This document shows positions 26,058-35,417 of a stretch of 64,000 bases of DNA, one piece after another. The translations under genes were made by a program, and so were the position numbers. Under the pieces are notes generated by a model, which was not told the origin of the DNA, searched no databases, and saw nothing but the letters and a program-made list of their open reading frames with translations. How positions within the stretch are numbered: position 1 is the stretch's first letter; each line of letters begins with the position of its first letter. Source of the stretch: Escherichia hormaechei_A (lineage in GTDB: Bacteria > Pseudomonadota > Gammaproteobacteria > Enterobacterales > Enterobacteriaceae); NCBI GenBank assembly GCA_042434945.1, contig CP170191.1:1-64000 (forward strand), read 5' to 3'.

Positions 26058-27760
26058 TGCGACTAATTTCTTTAGATTTGAGTGGCAGCTACAAAGGCTT
26101 GAAAGATCAATTTTTTGATTTTAGTTATGCCCAAGATAATATATTTGCATTGATTGGCCTTAATGGTTCTGGTAAATCTCAATTGCTTGAGTTAATCGGG
26201 GAAACTTTTGCTTATCTAGAGCGATGGCAACGTGCAGAGTTCAAGAATAAAACATCGTTAGGTTTTAGCGTCGCGGTACACTATCAATGGGATCTTAGAA
26301 ATGATAGTGCTGTTATGTCTTACCCAGACGAGCTCATGAATTATGGTGAGAGTATTGAGTTAAAGGTAACAATTAAGCTTGACGGCGATGTGGTTTTAAA
26401 TATACGTGGTACTGATGAGTGGCATGTTATACATCTTGGTGAGCGTCATTTTCCCATCCCTCTTGTGGTTGGTTATGCTTCGGGGCTAAACGAAAATTTG
26501 CAACGAAGTTTTATGAAAAATGCTGTGCAATATTTTGAAGTTCGTCGAATTAGTAGCCAGCGTCTAAAAATGCTATCACGAGAAATCAATGATGAACAGT
26601 TGGCTGAAATCAATAAAAAGTATCTTAAAAAATACCCACACATATTTGATCCTTTATCAGAAGGTGATTTTATTCCAAATTATCACCTGAATTTGAGAGA
26701 AGTGAACCCTGTCCCTAGCAATTTTAACTATCTTGATTACGATAATATTGGGCTCTTAATTTTATCGCTATCGATTCTTCCGGCTGGGACAGTATTTCAG
26801 CTATTAGATGAAATAACATATAAATATCCAGTCAAAGCCGTACTTCATTACGACTTTCGTTCTGGCATCATAGAAGATGATGCCATTCGTGATGTGAAGA
26901 TGTTGATCCGTATAGCAGGCTCCGATCAAGTAAAGCCAACAGGAGGTCGAACTACAGATAACCAGTATGAACTTTATGAGTTAGAATATCTGTCAGGAGA
27001 AATCACTCTCGTATTAAGTGATGAGGCTGTTTTAAACCGACTTCGTGAAGATAACTACTATGATTCTTTCGCATTATTTAAAAGACTTAATAGTATTCAA
27101 CAGCTTGGCATAAAGAACTGGAATCGTACATCTCGTTTGAAATTGATGAAAGATGATTTTATAGGTACGGTAAAAAAACCGCTTCAGTCAAGATTACCTT
27201 TATCTGTTGTTGAGTTATTAATGGCTAATGAAGAGGGTGATACCGTGAAGTTTGATGATTTATCTGACGGTGAAGCTCAATTGATTCAGGTTGTCGCGGC
27301 AACAAGGATATTCAGTCAGGTTCAAGCGCTATTTCTTTTTGATGAGCCAGAAACACACCTTAATCCGTCTTGGCGTACCTATTTTCATCAGCGTTTAACT
27401 GAAGCATTTACACCAAGAAACGAAAGGAAAGGTCAATCGCAATTCTTTTTATCTACCCACTCACCATTCATGATTTCCTCGCTCAAACGCGAGAATGTAT
27501 TTTTCTTCGAGCGTAGTGATATGGGTAGTATCATTATGGAACCGGTGTCCAGCCAGACTTATGGCACATCATTTGATGTCTTGGTTAAGAACCACTACGG
27601 TTTGCGTTCCCTTATTTCACAGACAGTGGTAAAGGATGTTAAAAATCGATTACCAGAAGATAATAATCCTGAAGCAGTTATAGCTGCGCGACTCTGGATT
27701 GAGGAAAATCTGGGAGAGTCAATGGAGAAGGCTTATCTGCTAAGGAAACTAGAGAGCTAA
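26057..27760 (+). CDS. Restriction-associated AAA ATPase, Septu PtuA-like
   Basis: A 567-residue ABC/OLD-type ATPase. Walker A IGLNGSGKSQLLELIG is near residue 34, the SDGEAQ signature near 407, and Walker B LFLFDEPETHLNPS near 426, followed by the switch histidine stretch STHSPFMISS. It is joined by TGATG to hsdS and by TAATG to the HNH gene. ATPase–HNH pairs of this kind form the Septu (PtuA–PtuB) anti-phage system. Whether this pair acts alone or modulates the type I enzyme is not known from sequence. AT-rich codon use differs from hsdR/M. Confidence 0.82.
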   Translation: MRLISLDLSGSYKGLKDQFFDFSYAQDNIFALIGLNGSGKSQLLELIGETFAYLERWQRAEFKNKTSLGFSVAVHYQWDLRNDSAVMSYPDELMNYGESIELKVTIKLDGDVVLNIRGTDEWHVIHLGERHFPIPLVVGYASGLNENLQRSFMKNAVQYFEVRRISSQRLKMLSREINDEQLAEINKKYLKKYPHIFDPLSEGDFIPNYHLNLREVNPVPSNFNYLDYDNIGLLILSLSILPAGTVFQLLDEITYKYPVKAVLHYDFRSGIIEDDAIRDVKMLIRIAGSDQVKPTGGRTTDNQYELYELEYLSGEITLVLSDEAVLNRLREDNYYDSFALFKRLNSIQQLGIKNWNRTSRLKLMKDDFIGTVKKPLQSRLPLSVVELLMANEEGDTVKFDDLSDGEAQLIQVVAATRIFSQVQALFLFDEPETHLNPSWRTYFHQRLTEAFTPRNERKGQSQFFLSTHSPFMISSLKRENVFFFERSDMGSIIMEPVSSQTYGTSFDVLVKNHYGLRSLISQTVVKDVKNRLPEDNNPEAVIAARLWIEENLGESMEKAYLLRKLES

Positions 27761-28926
27761 TGTTATTTTCACTTAATCCGCAGACGCCTCAATGTTCAGT
27801 ATTTGCATTTCTTAATGCGGAATTTCTTCATTTTTTGCAAGCTACTATTAATGCTGATGTATTCTCAGAAAACTTATTCCGAACTTTTCCTGAGATGACT
27901 GAAGATATAGAAGTACTTGTCCCTAGTGTATGTTGGAGTAATGAGCCCACAAGAGAGAAATTTCTTGGGTTATGGGAAGCGCGACCTACGACCGTTGCGC
28001 AGCGACGGGAGTTGTCAGACCAAATAAGTCAGGCTCAGGATATTAATTTATTTTTCAACAATACCCAAGCTGTATTGCCGCAATTAGTACCAGACTCCTT
28101 ATTCGAAGCATGTAAGGCGTTAACAACTCATTTGTTTACACGTACCAAAGATCTAGCTCAAGCAAAGTCACAATCCAATAGTTCTATTGAAAAACATTAT
28201 CAGAATTTCGTCAGAGAAAATAATAATAGCCATCTATGTCCTATTTGTGGCACTGCACTTCTCTCTCAAAATCGAGAAAGCGTAGCAGAGGAAGAACAAT
28301 GGCGATCAGATTATGACCACATTCTTTGCAAAGATAAATATCCAGTTTACAGTGTCCATCCAGGAAACTTCATTCCAACTTGCCATATTTGTAATAGTAA
28401 AGCTAAAGGGGCAAGGGACTTACTGAACACTGTTGATCTCCAGAGACGATTAGCGTTTTATCCACTTCCCCCATCACAAGAGTCATGTGAGCAATTTGTT
28501 GTGGTATCGCTTCACCTTAGTGACCGTAGAGATTTAATTGTGAATAGTTGGGAAACACCGTTGGAGTCAGCATCCATTTTATTCCCCAGAGCTCCAGCTG
28601 ACATAGTAGATAAAATAGGTGTATGGAAAGAAGTTTATAAAGTACCAGAAAGAGTTGAACAGCATCTTAAGGTCAACTTTTGCGAGCGTGTGGCCGCTGA
28701 TCTACGACCAGTAAGCTTTGATGATTTCTGTGAGCAATTACATAGATATTCGAGACAAATGCCAGCAGACTATAGAAAATCGGAATGGAGGTTTTGGTGG
28801 CAGAAAGTCTATGAATTCTTATCAGATCAAAATAGAGACTATTTACATGATGTGTGGATATTAATTGACTGGAAGTTAAGGTTATCAAATGATGCTGATA
28901 TGGCTGATACTTTTAATCAAATTTAA
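27760..28926 (+). CDS. HNH nuclease, Septu PtuB-like
   Basis: A 388-residue protein with a central HNH/zinc region. CPICGTALL (about 160) is followed by the DYDHILCKDKYPVYSVHPGN stretch and then IPTCHICNSKAKGARDLL (about 185-225), which supplies the catalytic His and two zinc CxxC pairs. The flanking helical domains are not recognised. It is translationally coupled (TAATG) to the ATPase and is its probable nuclease effector. It ends at a bidirectional terminator facing the Argonaute operon. Confidence 0.8.
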   Translation: MLFSLNPQTPQCSVFAFLNAEFLHFLQATINADVFSENLFRTFPEMTEDIEVLVPSVCWSNEPTREKFLGLWEARPTTVAQRRELSDQISQAQDINLFFNNTQAVLPQLVPDSLFEACKALTTHLFTRTKDLAQAKSQSNSSIEKHYQNFVRENNNSHLCPICGTALLSQNRESVAEEEQWRSDYDHILCKDKYPVYSVHPGNFIPTCHICNSKAKGARDLLNTVDLQRRLAFYPLPPSQESCEQFVVVSLHLSDRRDLIVNSWETPLESASILFPRAPADIVDKIGVWKEVYKVPERVEQHLKVNFCERVAADLRPVSFDDFCEQLHRYSRQMPADYRKSEWRFWWQKVYEFLSDQNRDYLHDVWILIDWKLRLSNDADMADTFNQI

Positions 28927-28944
28927 ATATTACTTCAACAGGGT

Positions 28945-28969
28945 GAGAGTATTGTTACTCTCTCTTTTT
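28945..28969. terminator. Terminator shared by convergent defence operons
   Basis: GAGAGT and ACTCTC pair around ATTGTT and are followed by TCTCTTTTT on the plus strand. The hairpin overlaps the stop codon of the leftward nuclease gene (28955-28957). It probably ends the hsd operon and may also affect the end of the opposing transcript. Confidence 0.7.
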
Positions 28970-30127
28970 AAAATTCATTGTAGAAGGTGCGCTTATTACT
29001 ACGCAACCATCAATACCTTTTATCTTCAATACCCCTTCCTTGAATTTAACATGTTCTTGTGTTGCTCGAGTGCAGTCCCACAGGAAGCTGATGATATAAG
29101 AATCCTTATATTTTTCGTCGACACGATAAAGTGACGCATCTTCTGCAATTTCTCCTATTAGTGCAGGAAAGGATTTCTTTGTATCTTTTCGGTATTTTAC
29201 TTCAATAATTGTGTGCAGTGATGGCAGATAAAGGTCTATGCGGGGGTTTTTTTGCCCGACAGGCTGAAGATTCACCTCATCTGCAATATCATTGAATATT
29301 GGTGCAAGTAGGATATAAAGCAGATTCTGAACATGATATTCATTTTCAACTTGCCACTTTACGGGCTCTGCGGCTCTAGTTCGACCTGAGTCCTCCCATG
29401 TCCACCGTTTTAACCCAGCAGGGATATGTTCCAGAAATCCTAGCAGGTCATCCAGTGTCCATCCAGACGGTGGAGCAATGGCAATTTCCTGATTAATTTG
29501 ATTAAAAACGTAAAGCATTACGCACAAGAGAGTAACTGAAGGATTTTCTGTAGCTTGTGCTTGAAATTCGCTCATGAAACGTCCGACAAGAGAAAGTCGG
29601 TTCTGATGGCTATTGATCTTCAGTAACTTTCGATAATGAAGGAAGAGTGGTATGCAGGCACTACAAAAGGAGGCTGATTCGCTGTTACTGACATATGCCG
29701 CGATATCTTTCTCGAAGATACTTAGATGGTTGCTTTCAATCTGCTGAGCCAGAAACCCTGAAATCCACTTTTCGAACTCGTGATCTATGCTCTCATCTTG
29801 CATCTGTGCGGTTAGCCATTTCACTGCCATTACACCGAACATATCCGATACCCAAGGTCTCGGTGTTGAATCTATCTTGGGAGCTTGTCCGAGCAGGCGA
29901 GAGACATCCTGGACCGAGACAGTTTCATCTAGAATACCTAAACCTGAAATTGCACAGCGTTGGTATAAAGATAGGTCCGCAAAGCTAAAATTCGTAATGT
30001 AGCTTTTAACTCCTTCCAGTAGACTAAAAAAGCAGGACTTAAATGGATCAATGTGAGCGGATTCGATGACCTTACTGTGAAAATAGTCGCGTAGCTGATA
30101 AACGTTTTCTTTCTCTATAGGAACCAT
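28955..30127 (-). CDS. Argonaute-associated PD-(D/E)XK nuclease (AgaN-like)
   Basis: A 390-residue protein. The N-terminal 290 residues are helical and unrecognised. The C-terminal part is a restriction-endonuclease-like fold with NPRIDLYLPS (Asp298) and IIEVKYRK (Glu309, Lys311), then a conserved EIAEDASLYR helix. Its start overlaps the Argonaute gene by 13 bases, so they are translationally coupled. In BPAN systems a long-B Argonaute with no slicer activity unleashes a partner nuclease that destroys DNA and aborts infection. This gene fits the effector role by position and fold. Confidence 0.82.
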   Translation of the reverse strand: MVPIEKENVYQLRDYFHSKVIESAHIDPFKSCFFSLLEGVKSYITNFSFADLSLYQRCAISGLGILDETVSVQDVSRLLGQAPKIDSTPRPWVSDMFGVMAVKWLTAQMQDESIDHEFEKWISGFLAQQIESNHLSIFEKDIAAYVSNSESASFCSACIPLFLHYRKLLKINSHQNRLSLVGRFMSEFQAQATENPSVTLLCVMLYVFNQINQEIAIAPPSGWTLDDLLGFLEHIPAGLKRWTWEDSGRTRAAEPVKWQVENEYHVQNLLYILLAPIFNDIADEVNLQPVGQKNPRIDLYLPSLHTIIEVKYRKDTKKSFPALIGEIAEDASLYRVDEKYKDSYIISFLWDCTRATQEHVKFKEGVLKIKGIDGCVVISAPSTMNFKKRE

Positions 30128-32346
30128 TGTGAATGCCCTATTTTTCCAATCATGACTGAGTCACTCCAGCCCGGAAGCTGATTCAACCATCCTAAATTAT
30201 GGGCGATAAGATCGGAATAAGTGATGGTAACTGGCATGGGATTGGGGAAGTAACTACGCCAGGAGTGTGATGCGAAACTGTAGAGCTGAGCACTCAAATA
30301 CTTAATATCTTTGAAGGTCGAGTCTTTATGAACGTTGACGATCACACCACGTGGATGACCGTCCGTTTCTTGTCGTAATTCACGTTGGCCGATCAGGTAA
30401 ACAAGCATTTCGTTTTTAGAAAGCTTAAACGTTTTTCCGCGTTGTGTCGCCAGGCGTCCTTTCGACATGGTCGCCGTTGAAGAGTCGAACATGTGGAGTC
30501 CGTGATTCTCTGAGATTTTTACGAAGGCATACTCGATCTGGTAATCTCTATACTTGTCGATTACCGCACGGACTGCCTGAATCTCTTCCTTATTGAACTT
30601 TTTTACTTGTACATGGAAAATTAAGCGAATCGTATCGCCTTTCTGCCAGTTCATTCGCCTTTGTATTTTTTCTATATTCTCGGCTAGAACAGAGGTTAGA
30701 GCGCCGCAGTAAGCTTCCGGTACAACGGCTTTGGACGTACTCGAGACAATGTAACTACCGTCTCCCGAAAATACGGTGGTGATTCCCATAATGCGCTGAT
30801 TATGGGCACCACGCTCTTGGACGATATTTGCACTGCCAATACCGATCACGAGTTCATGGGATAGTGTTGGCGATGATTTGAGTAGCCACGGGACTCCACC
30901 CATCTTCGCATAGCAGGCCAGTGACATGTTATTAAGCGAGTAGCCGAGTGAATAATCAGACTGCGTTAGCAGCTCTATTGTGAAATCCTGTACAGGAACT
31001 TGGTGCAAGTAAAATAGGCTTTTACCAAGATAGTAAGGATTATCAGCAACTTTGAGTTTTTTAAATGACTGCCGCACCTGTACGAGGGCCAGATCCCAAC
31101 GTCCTCCGTCATCAGCTTTTTTGCGTATTGCAGCTTCGATGGCATTTTTGTATGCATCGACGCTGTCTGTGGATGTTTCGAACACTTCAACACGACTGGT
31201 TCCAAGTGCAAATTTACCCTCAAGGCCATTTCTGAAATATTTGCTATTAGCCATGCCTTTCAGAAGTTTACGGACGAACTGCTCGACTCGCCCTTTGTCA
31301 TGTTGGGCGCAGATCACGCAGATTGATGGATCGTTCCTATCGAAGGTACGTTTTGTATAGGGGCCATTTTGTGTAAGACCCTTCTCCGTCCAATCTGCTT
31401 CACCGTTATCGTTGAAGACGAACACCGGCTTTTGCATCTGTGCACAATCTTTTTGAATGTCGGATGGATCCTCAATTTCGATACGCGTTCCATCGAGCAG
31501 CGAGATGTTTGTCGTTTGGATATACCTCTTAAGGGCGTCGATGCGGTCTTTTTTATTCTCGCCTCCGTTGAAAATGGAAACGGACTGCCGAATATGTTCG
31601 ACAATGGCGTCTTTCTTCGTACCATGCGTATGAAGGATGTAGTCGTCAAAATTCGCTCGACTAGCTTCGAGATAAACGTCTTTAGCCTCAGCATGAACTG
31701 CTTGGCCGTCGGGACGAATGACACTCAGAGTTCTCCCTTCGTGGCAGCTTTCTACAAACCCTAAAAGTTTTCTAAATCCGTCGTCCTGCTCGGTGACGAC
31801 GTAGCGACCAATAACATTGAATCCGGTTTTTAGGAAAAACAGGCAGTTCTCTTTTACTACACGACGTGTTGAGCAATCAATTATAAGACACGGTTGACCC
31901 TGGACAGTACGAGTGTCGATTGAATACTTGGCACAAATTTTTAAGGGATAAGCCTCACCAAGAATTGAGGCTAAAAGATTATCTTTTGCTTTGGCACTTA
32001 CCACCTCGATAGGATTGAAGCCGCAAGGAGTTCGACCCAACCCAGCGAAGTGCTTGATCAGACCATCTTTAACCAGAGAGCAAAAGGTTCCCAAATTATC
32101 CTTTAGTTGCAGTGTCTGCGGTGTACCAGATTTGGGGAACGTACCATCACTCGAAAAGATCTGAATATTGTCACCCTGACGCCGGAAGACGTGCGTCGCT
32201 TTATGGGAGGAGCGGAGGCTATCTAGAGTCGTCTTGTCGTAGGGTATCTGGACAAATTTCAACTCCATTTCAGGGACTTTCAGTGGAAACGCATTCAGGA
32301 CAATCGGCAAGACCCACCCCTTTTGTGTTAGTGAAAAATCCAACAT
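30115..32346 (-). CDS. Catalytically inactive long prokaryotic Argonaute
   Basis: A 743-residue long pAgo. The MID/PIWI half is clear: NPYYLGKSLFYLHQVPVQDF, then MSLACYAKMGGVPWLLKS, and the PIWI core from about residue 502. The first slicer Asp (usual IGID) reads IGIG with Gly504. The third-acid segment reads LIFHVQVKKFNKEE, as in non-cleaving long-B proteins. The end YSDLIAHNLGWL is typical. It should use an RNA or DNA guide to sense invader DNA and signal to the coupled nuclease downstream. A weak ribosome site precedes the only plausible ATG. Confidence 0.88.
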   Translation of the reverse strand: MLDFSLTQKGWVLPIVLNAFPLKVPEMELKFVQIPYDKTTLDSLRSSHKATHVFRRQGDNIQIFSSDGTFPKSGTPQTLQLKDNLGTFCSLVKDGLIKHFAGLGRTPCGFNPIEVVSAKAKDNLLASILGEAYPLKICAKYSIDTRTVQGQPCLIIDCSTRRVVKENCLFFLKTGFNVIGRYVVTEQDDGFRKLLGFVESCHEGRTLSVIRPDGQAVHAEAKDVYLEASRANFDDYILHTHGTKKDAIVEHIRQSVSIFNGGENKKDRIDALKRYIQTTNISLLDGTRIEIEDPSDIQKDCAQMQKPVFVFNDNGEADWTEKGLTQNGPYTKRTFDRNDPSICVICAQHDKGRVEQFVRKLLKGMANSKYFRNGLEGKFALGTSRVEVFETSTDSVDAYKNAIEAAIRKKADDGGRWDLALVQVRQSFKKLKVADNPYYLGKSLFYLHQVPVQDFTIELLTQSDYSLGYSLNNMSLACYAKMGGVPWLLKSSPTLSHELVIGIGSANIVQERGAHNQRIMGITTVFSGDGSYIVSSTSKAVVPEAYCGALTSVLAENIEKIQRRMNWQKGDTIRLIFHVQVKKFNKEEIQAVRAVIDKYRDYQIEYAFVKISENHGLHMFDSSTATMSKGRLATQRGKTFKLSKNEMLVYLIGQRELRQETDGHPRGVIVNVHKDSTFKDIKYLSAQLYSFASHSWRSYFPNPMPVTITYSDLIAHNLGWLNQLPGWSDSVMIGKIGHSQWFL

Positions 32347-32620
32347 ACTGCGTCTTGATAATTATTCCCAGTTAGGGATGCGCTGGCACCTGACTGGCAC
32401 TCGCTGTGGGTTCCCTCCATCCGACTCTGGAAATAACTGTTCAACAATTAATTTTCCTACACTGTAGCGTAAATTTTCTTAAGGCTCCCAAAGCGATTAT
32501 TTAACTCTTTAAGCTAATCTAATGTAAAGACTAGGGAAATGATACGAGTGTAGTCTATGTCTTCGCTGTGATGAGGATCTATTCTTCGGTGTACATAGGG
32601 GTACTTAAGTTCCGATATAA
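32347..32620. promoter_or_regulatory. Upstream region of the Argonaute gene
   Basis: This 274-base AT-rich stretch between the Argonaute start and the IS element contains no credible gene. It must carry the promoter of the leftward pAgo–nuclease operon. I could not single out a convincing -35/-10 pair. Confidence 0.4.
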
Positions 32621-33313
32621 TGAATCGCCACAGGTTTAATAGACACCTCAGAGTCATTAAGATGAGCTTAAAGAGAGGTGCCCATGAGCGGTAAGCGTTA
32701 TCCCGAAGAGTTTAAAATTGAAGCAGTCAAACAGGTTGTTGATCGCGGTTATTCTGTTGCCAGCGTTGCAACACGTCTCGATATCACCACCCACAGCCTT
32801 TACTCCTGGATAACGGACATAACTTACATCAGGACCCACGAAGGCTGGCTGTATCTTGCCGTAGTTGTTGATCTGTTCTCACGAAAAATTATCGGTTGGT
32901 CAATGCAATCCCGGATGACAAAGGACATTGTCCTGAACGCACTGCTGATGGCTGTATGGCGGCGTAATCCTCAAAAAGAGGTACTGGTTCACTCGGATCA
33001 GGGCAGTCAGTACACAAGCCATGAGTGGCAGTCGTTCCTGAAATCACACGGACTGGAGGGAAGTATGAGTCGTCGCGGTAACTGCCACGATAACGCGGTT
33101 GCAGAAAGCTTTTTCCAGTTGCTGAAACGCGAACGGATAAAGAAAAAGATCTACGGAACGCGGGAAGAAGCCCGCAGTGATATTTTTGATTACATCGAAA
33201 TGTTTTATAACAGTAAGCGTCGGCATGGTTCTAGCGAACAGATGTCACCGACAGAATATGAAAACCAGTATTATCAACGGCTCGGAAGTGTCTAGATTAT
33301 CCGTGGCGATTCA
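32621..33313 (+). mobile_element. Internally deleted IS3-family element
   Basis: The left end TGAATCGCCACAGGTTTAAT and the right end, reverse complement TGAATCGCCACGGATAATC, give terminal inverted repeats matching over the first 11 bases and partly beyond. The element is only 693 bp, whereas intact IS3-family elements are about 1.2-1.4 kb. The missing part is the end of OrfA and the start of OrfB. No 3-bp target duplication is seen (TAA on the left, GTT on the right), so the flanks have probably been rearranged. Confidence 0.85.
32684..33295 (+). pseudogene. IS3-family transposase, OrfA–OrfB deletion fusion
   Basis: Starts MSGKRYPEEFKIEAVKQVV, the helix-turn-helix of an OrfA protein, to HSLYSWI. 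It then jumps in frame to TDITYIRTHEGWLYLAVVVD of OrfB. The integrase core keeps its three acids: Asp in TDITYI, Asp in VHSDQGSQYTS and Glu in NAVAESFFQ. The linker, leucine zipper and N-terminal OrfB region are gone. The result is an uninterrupted 203-codon frame. Activity is doubtful. Confidence 0.85.
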
Positions 33314-33408
33314 GTTTCCTCAAAATCAATTACGCAATGATACATTGATGTATAGTTTACCACTTAGGTGCTTTCTATGTCCTAAATCATCGCTTGATCA
33401 AACTTAAA

Positions 33409-34118
33409 CTATGGTATCTGCGCCTTACTGCCGATCATCTTCCCGTCCTGTTCGCCTGCGCTGCGGATATCACCGACCGCGCTGCCCATCACCCCAGTGA
33501 TGGCCGCGCCGATCCTGACGCCCTCCCACGTTAGCGTGCCCAGCCAGAATGCAGGTAACACCAGGAACATCTCGCCCATAATTACATTCACATTCAGATC
33601 GTCCGAGGTGTTTTGCAGGCTCCAGAGGTTGAAGTACGAGTGGGTGTCGCTATCGTATATCATCTGCATCAGCCAGTTATCCAGCCAGCGGGCCAGTTCC
33701 CACCAGAAGGTGAGGAAGAACAGGTCGAACTGCACAAAGCTCAGCGTGATGACCCCCATGCCGAGAAGAGCAGGAGCACTGGAATACAAATTACCAGCGC
33801 CATTTCGAGGAAAGACTGCACCATCGGCAGCGCCTGGCGGACATTATCAAACGCCGGAAAAAGAGTGTAGCTGGAAAGTCCCGCGCCGATAATTCCGCCA
33901 ACGTGGCTGAGCAACTGCGCCTGGCTGAAATGATTTCCCGCATTCTCACCAAACCCGTTGTACACCAGCCCGCCCTGCGACACTTGCATATTGCGCGAGC
34001 TTACCAGAGAGCGCAGCACTGCTTCTTTTGTTTTTCTGTGAGTATTAATATTATGGTTCATCAGTTTGTGCGTTATTTTAAGTGGTACATGATTTATCTG
34101 TTCTGTGGGGCGATTCAA
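33409..34118 (-). pseudogene. Remnant of a conjugative-element TraG-type membrane protein
   Basis: Two overlapping reverse frames together resemble the TraG N-terminal domain family of integrative conjugative elements. The first has GGIIGAGLSSYTLFPAFDNV and SFLEMALVICIPVLLLFSAW. The second has FVQFDLFFLTFWWELARWLD and NVIMGEMFLVLPAFWLGTL. A frameshift near 33760 splits them, and the start and the rest of the protein are missing. It is evidence that the island once carried, or recombined with, an ICE. Confidence 0.75.
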
Positions 34119-34348
34119 ACGTAACCTTATTACTAAACTTTAATAAATGTAAATACTCTATACTAAAATGGGTTTAGGGCTTGAAAATCAAAAATAACTT
34201 TCACGTATCGAACGGATGGGGGGATTCAACTGAATCAGAAGTTAAAAATCATAATTTATAGGTGGCAGGTTTTTTATATTCCTGCATCATATCTCTGATG
34301 CAGGAACAGGAACAGTGAATGGCTATAAATTATTAGTAAACAGAATGT

Positions 34349-35242
34349 CTATCTCTCACCTGCATGGCGGTACTTATGAATAGGCTCACCTGTTTGGGCG
34401 TGCACAGCTAGAACAGGATAGACAAAGGAGCCGTGGCTGCTGGCGTCAGTAGCTTGTGCATATTCATCATCTGTTTTAGGCAGATTGTTTTCAGGGCATA
34501 AATAAAAAATCATTGGTGCACGAATACTGAATTCAGATGGTTCAAGTATGTAGTCCCGCTTAATTACCTCTTGTTGCGCTTTGTTTAGTGTTGGATTGGC
34601 TATAAAACGCACGGGGATTACGACTTCCCATGCGGTATCTTTGCGCGGAGGGAGGGGGGCAGGAACAATCAGTTCCGGCGAGTCCAGAAATCGCGCCAAA
34701 ACAAAGTCCTTAAACGCCGAACTGCCCCAGTCATAGGCTCGCACATGCTGGCGCCCGTTAACGGTGATAATTACCGTAGGGCTTAGTGTACGGGATATGC
34801 CTTCCGGGTTTTCCATTGACGCATAAGTCACTTTTACTTGCCCCTTCTGTTCGATTGCTGACAAAAAAATTGCCAGCGTGCGGCTATGCACTGCGCGATG
34901 GATGAGCGGGATTTCCTGCGCGTGGGCCGCTTGCGGCGGTTGAAATTCTACCGTCGCACGCCAGACCAGATCGTTGTCTCCCAGCAAAACAGGCGTAAAC
35001 GTCGTACTGGGGAAATACCCTTTTCGGCCGGCCCCCTTCTCAATAGCATTGCCTGGAGCGACCTCCATATAGGTTCTTACATCAGTACGAGCTTGTTGCG
35101 CCGAGACGCCAAACTCTTCAGCAATCATGCGCGAAGTGACTTTTCGTTCCCACAGTAGCTGGCGCTCAATATAGCGCAAGCGCAACCATTGTGCGTGGCT
35201 GAGGGGGGATTTGTGTTTATCAAGAAACATTGAGTAGTACAT
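34349..35242 (-). CDS. WYL-domain regulator of the defence operon
   Basis: A 297-residue protein with an N-terminal winged helix (KVTSRMIAEEFGVSAQQARTDV) and a WYL-type core (SRTLSPTVIITVNGRQHVRAYDW, residues split here by an ITVNGR loop; then FKDFVLARFLDSPEL). The C-terminal extension resembles BrxR/CapW regulators that repress phage-defence operons until an infection cue releases them. It is divergent from jetA, with 175 bases between. Two palindromes in that gap are likely operators. An alternative start is the Met at 35230. Confidence 0.82.
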   Translation of the reverse strand: MYYSMFLDKHKSPLSHAQWLRLRYIERQLLWERKVTSRMIAEEFGVSAQQARTDVRTYMEVAPGNAIEKGAGRKGYFPSTTFTPVLLGDNDLVWRATVEFQPPQAAHAQEIPLIHRAVHSRTLAIFLSAIEQKGQVKVTYASMENPEGISRTLSPTVIITVNGRQHVRAYDWGSSAFKDFVLARFLDSPELIVPAPLPPRKDTAWEVVIPVRFIANPTLNKAQQEVIKRDYILEPSEFSIRAPMIFYLCPENNLPKTDDEYAQATDASSHGSFVYPVLAVHAQTGEPIHKYRHAGER

Positions 35243-35325
35243 ATCAGTTTTATTCTTATTTGCAGGTTAATCAATTGCGGTTTGATATACGGACTAAGTA
35301 TAGAAGGCGAATAACATCAAAACAA

Positions 35326-35370
35326 ATAACATTGTTATCAAAGAAAATTAAGCAAAGTTTCTTTGCTTAA
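35326..35370. promoter_or_regulatory. Palindromes between the WYL regulator and jetA
   Basis: ATAACATTGTTAT (35326-35338) is a 13-base palindrome. TTAAGCAAAG and CTTTGCTTAA (35348-35357, 35361-35370) are perfect 10-base arms around TTT. They lie 48-92 bases before jetA in an AT-rich spacer and are good candidates for regulator binding. The second has no T-run after it and is not a terminator. Confidence 0.65.
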
Positions 35371-35417
35371 TTGGGCAGGGAGTACTATAGTGACTTCCGT
35401 CTCAGAGGGAGAATGTT

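Noticed and set aside
32618..33316. Target-site duplication of the IS3-family element
   Set aside because: The flanking triplets are TAA and GTT, so no duplication is present.
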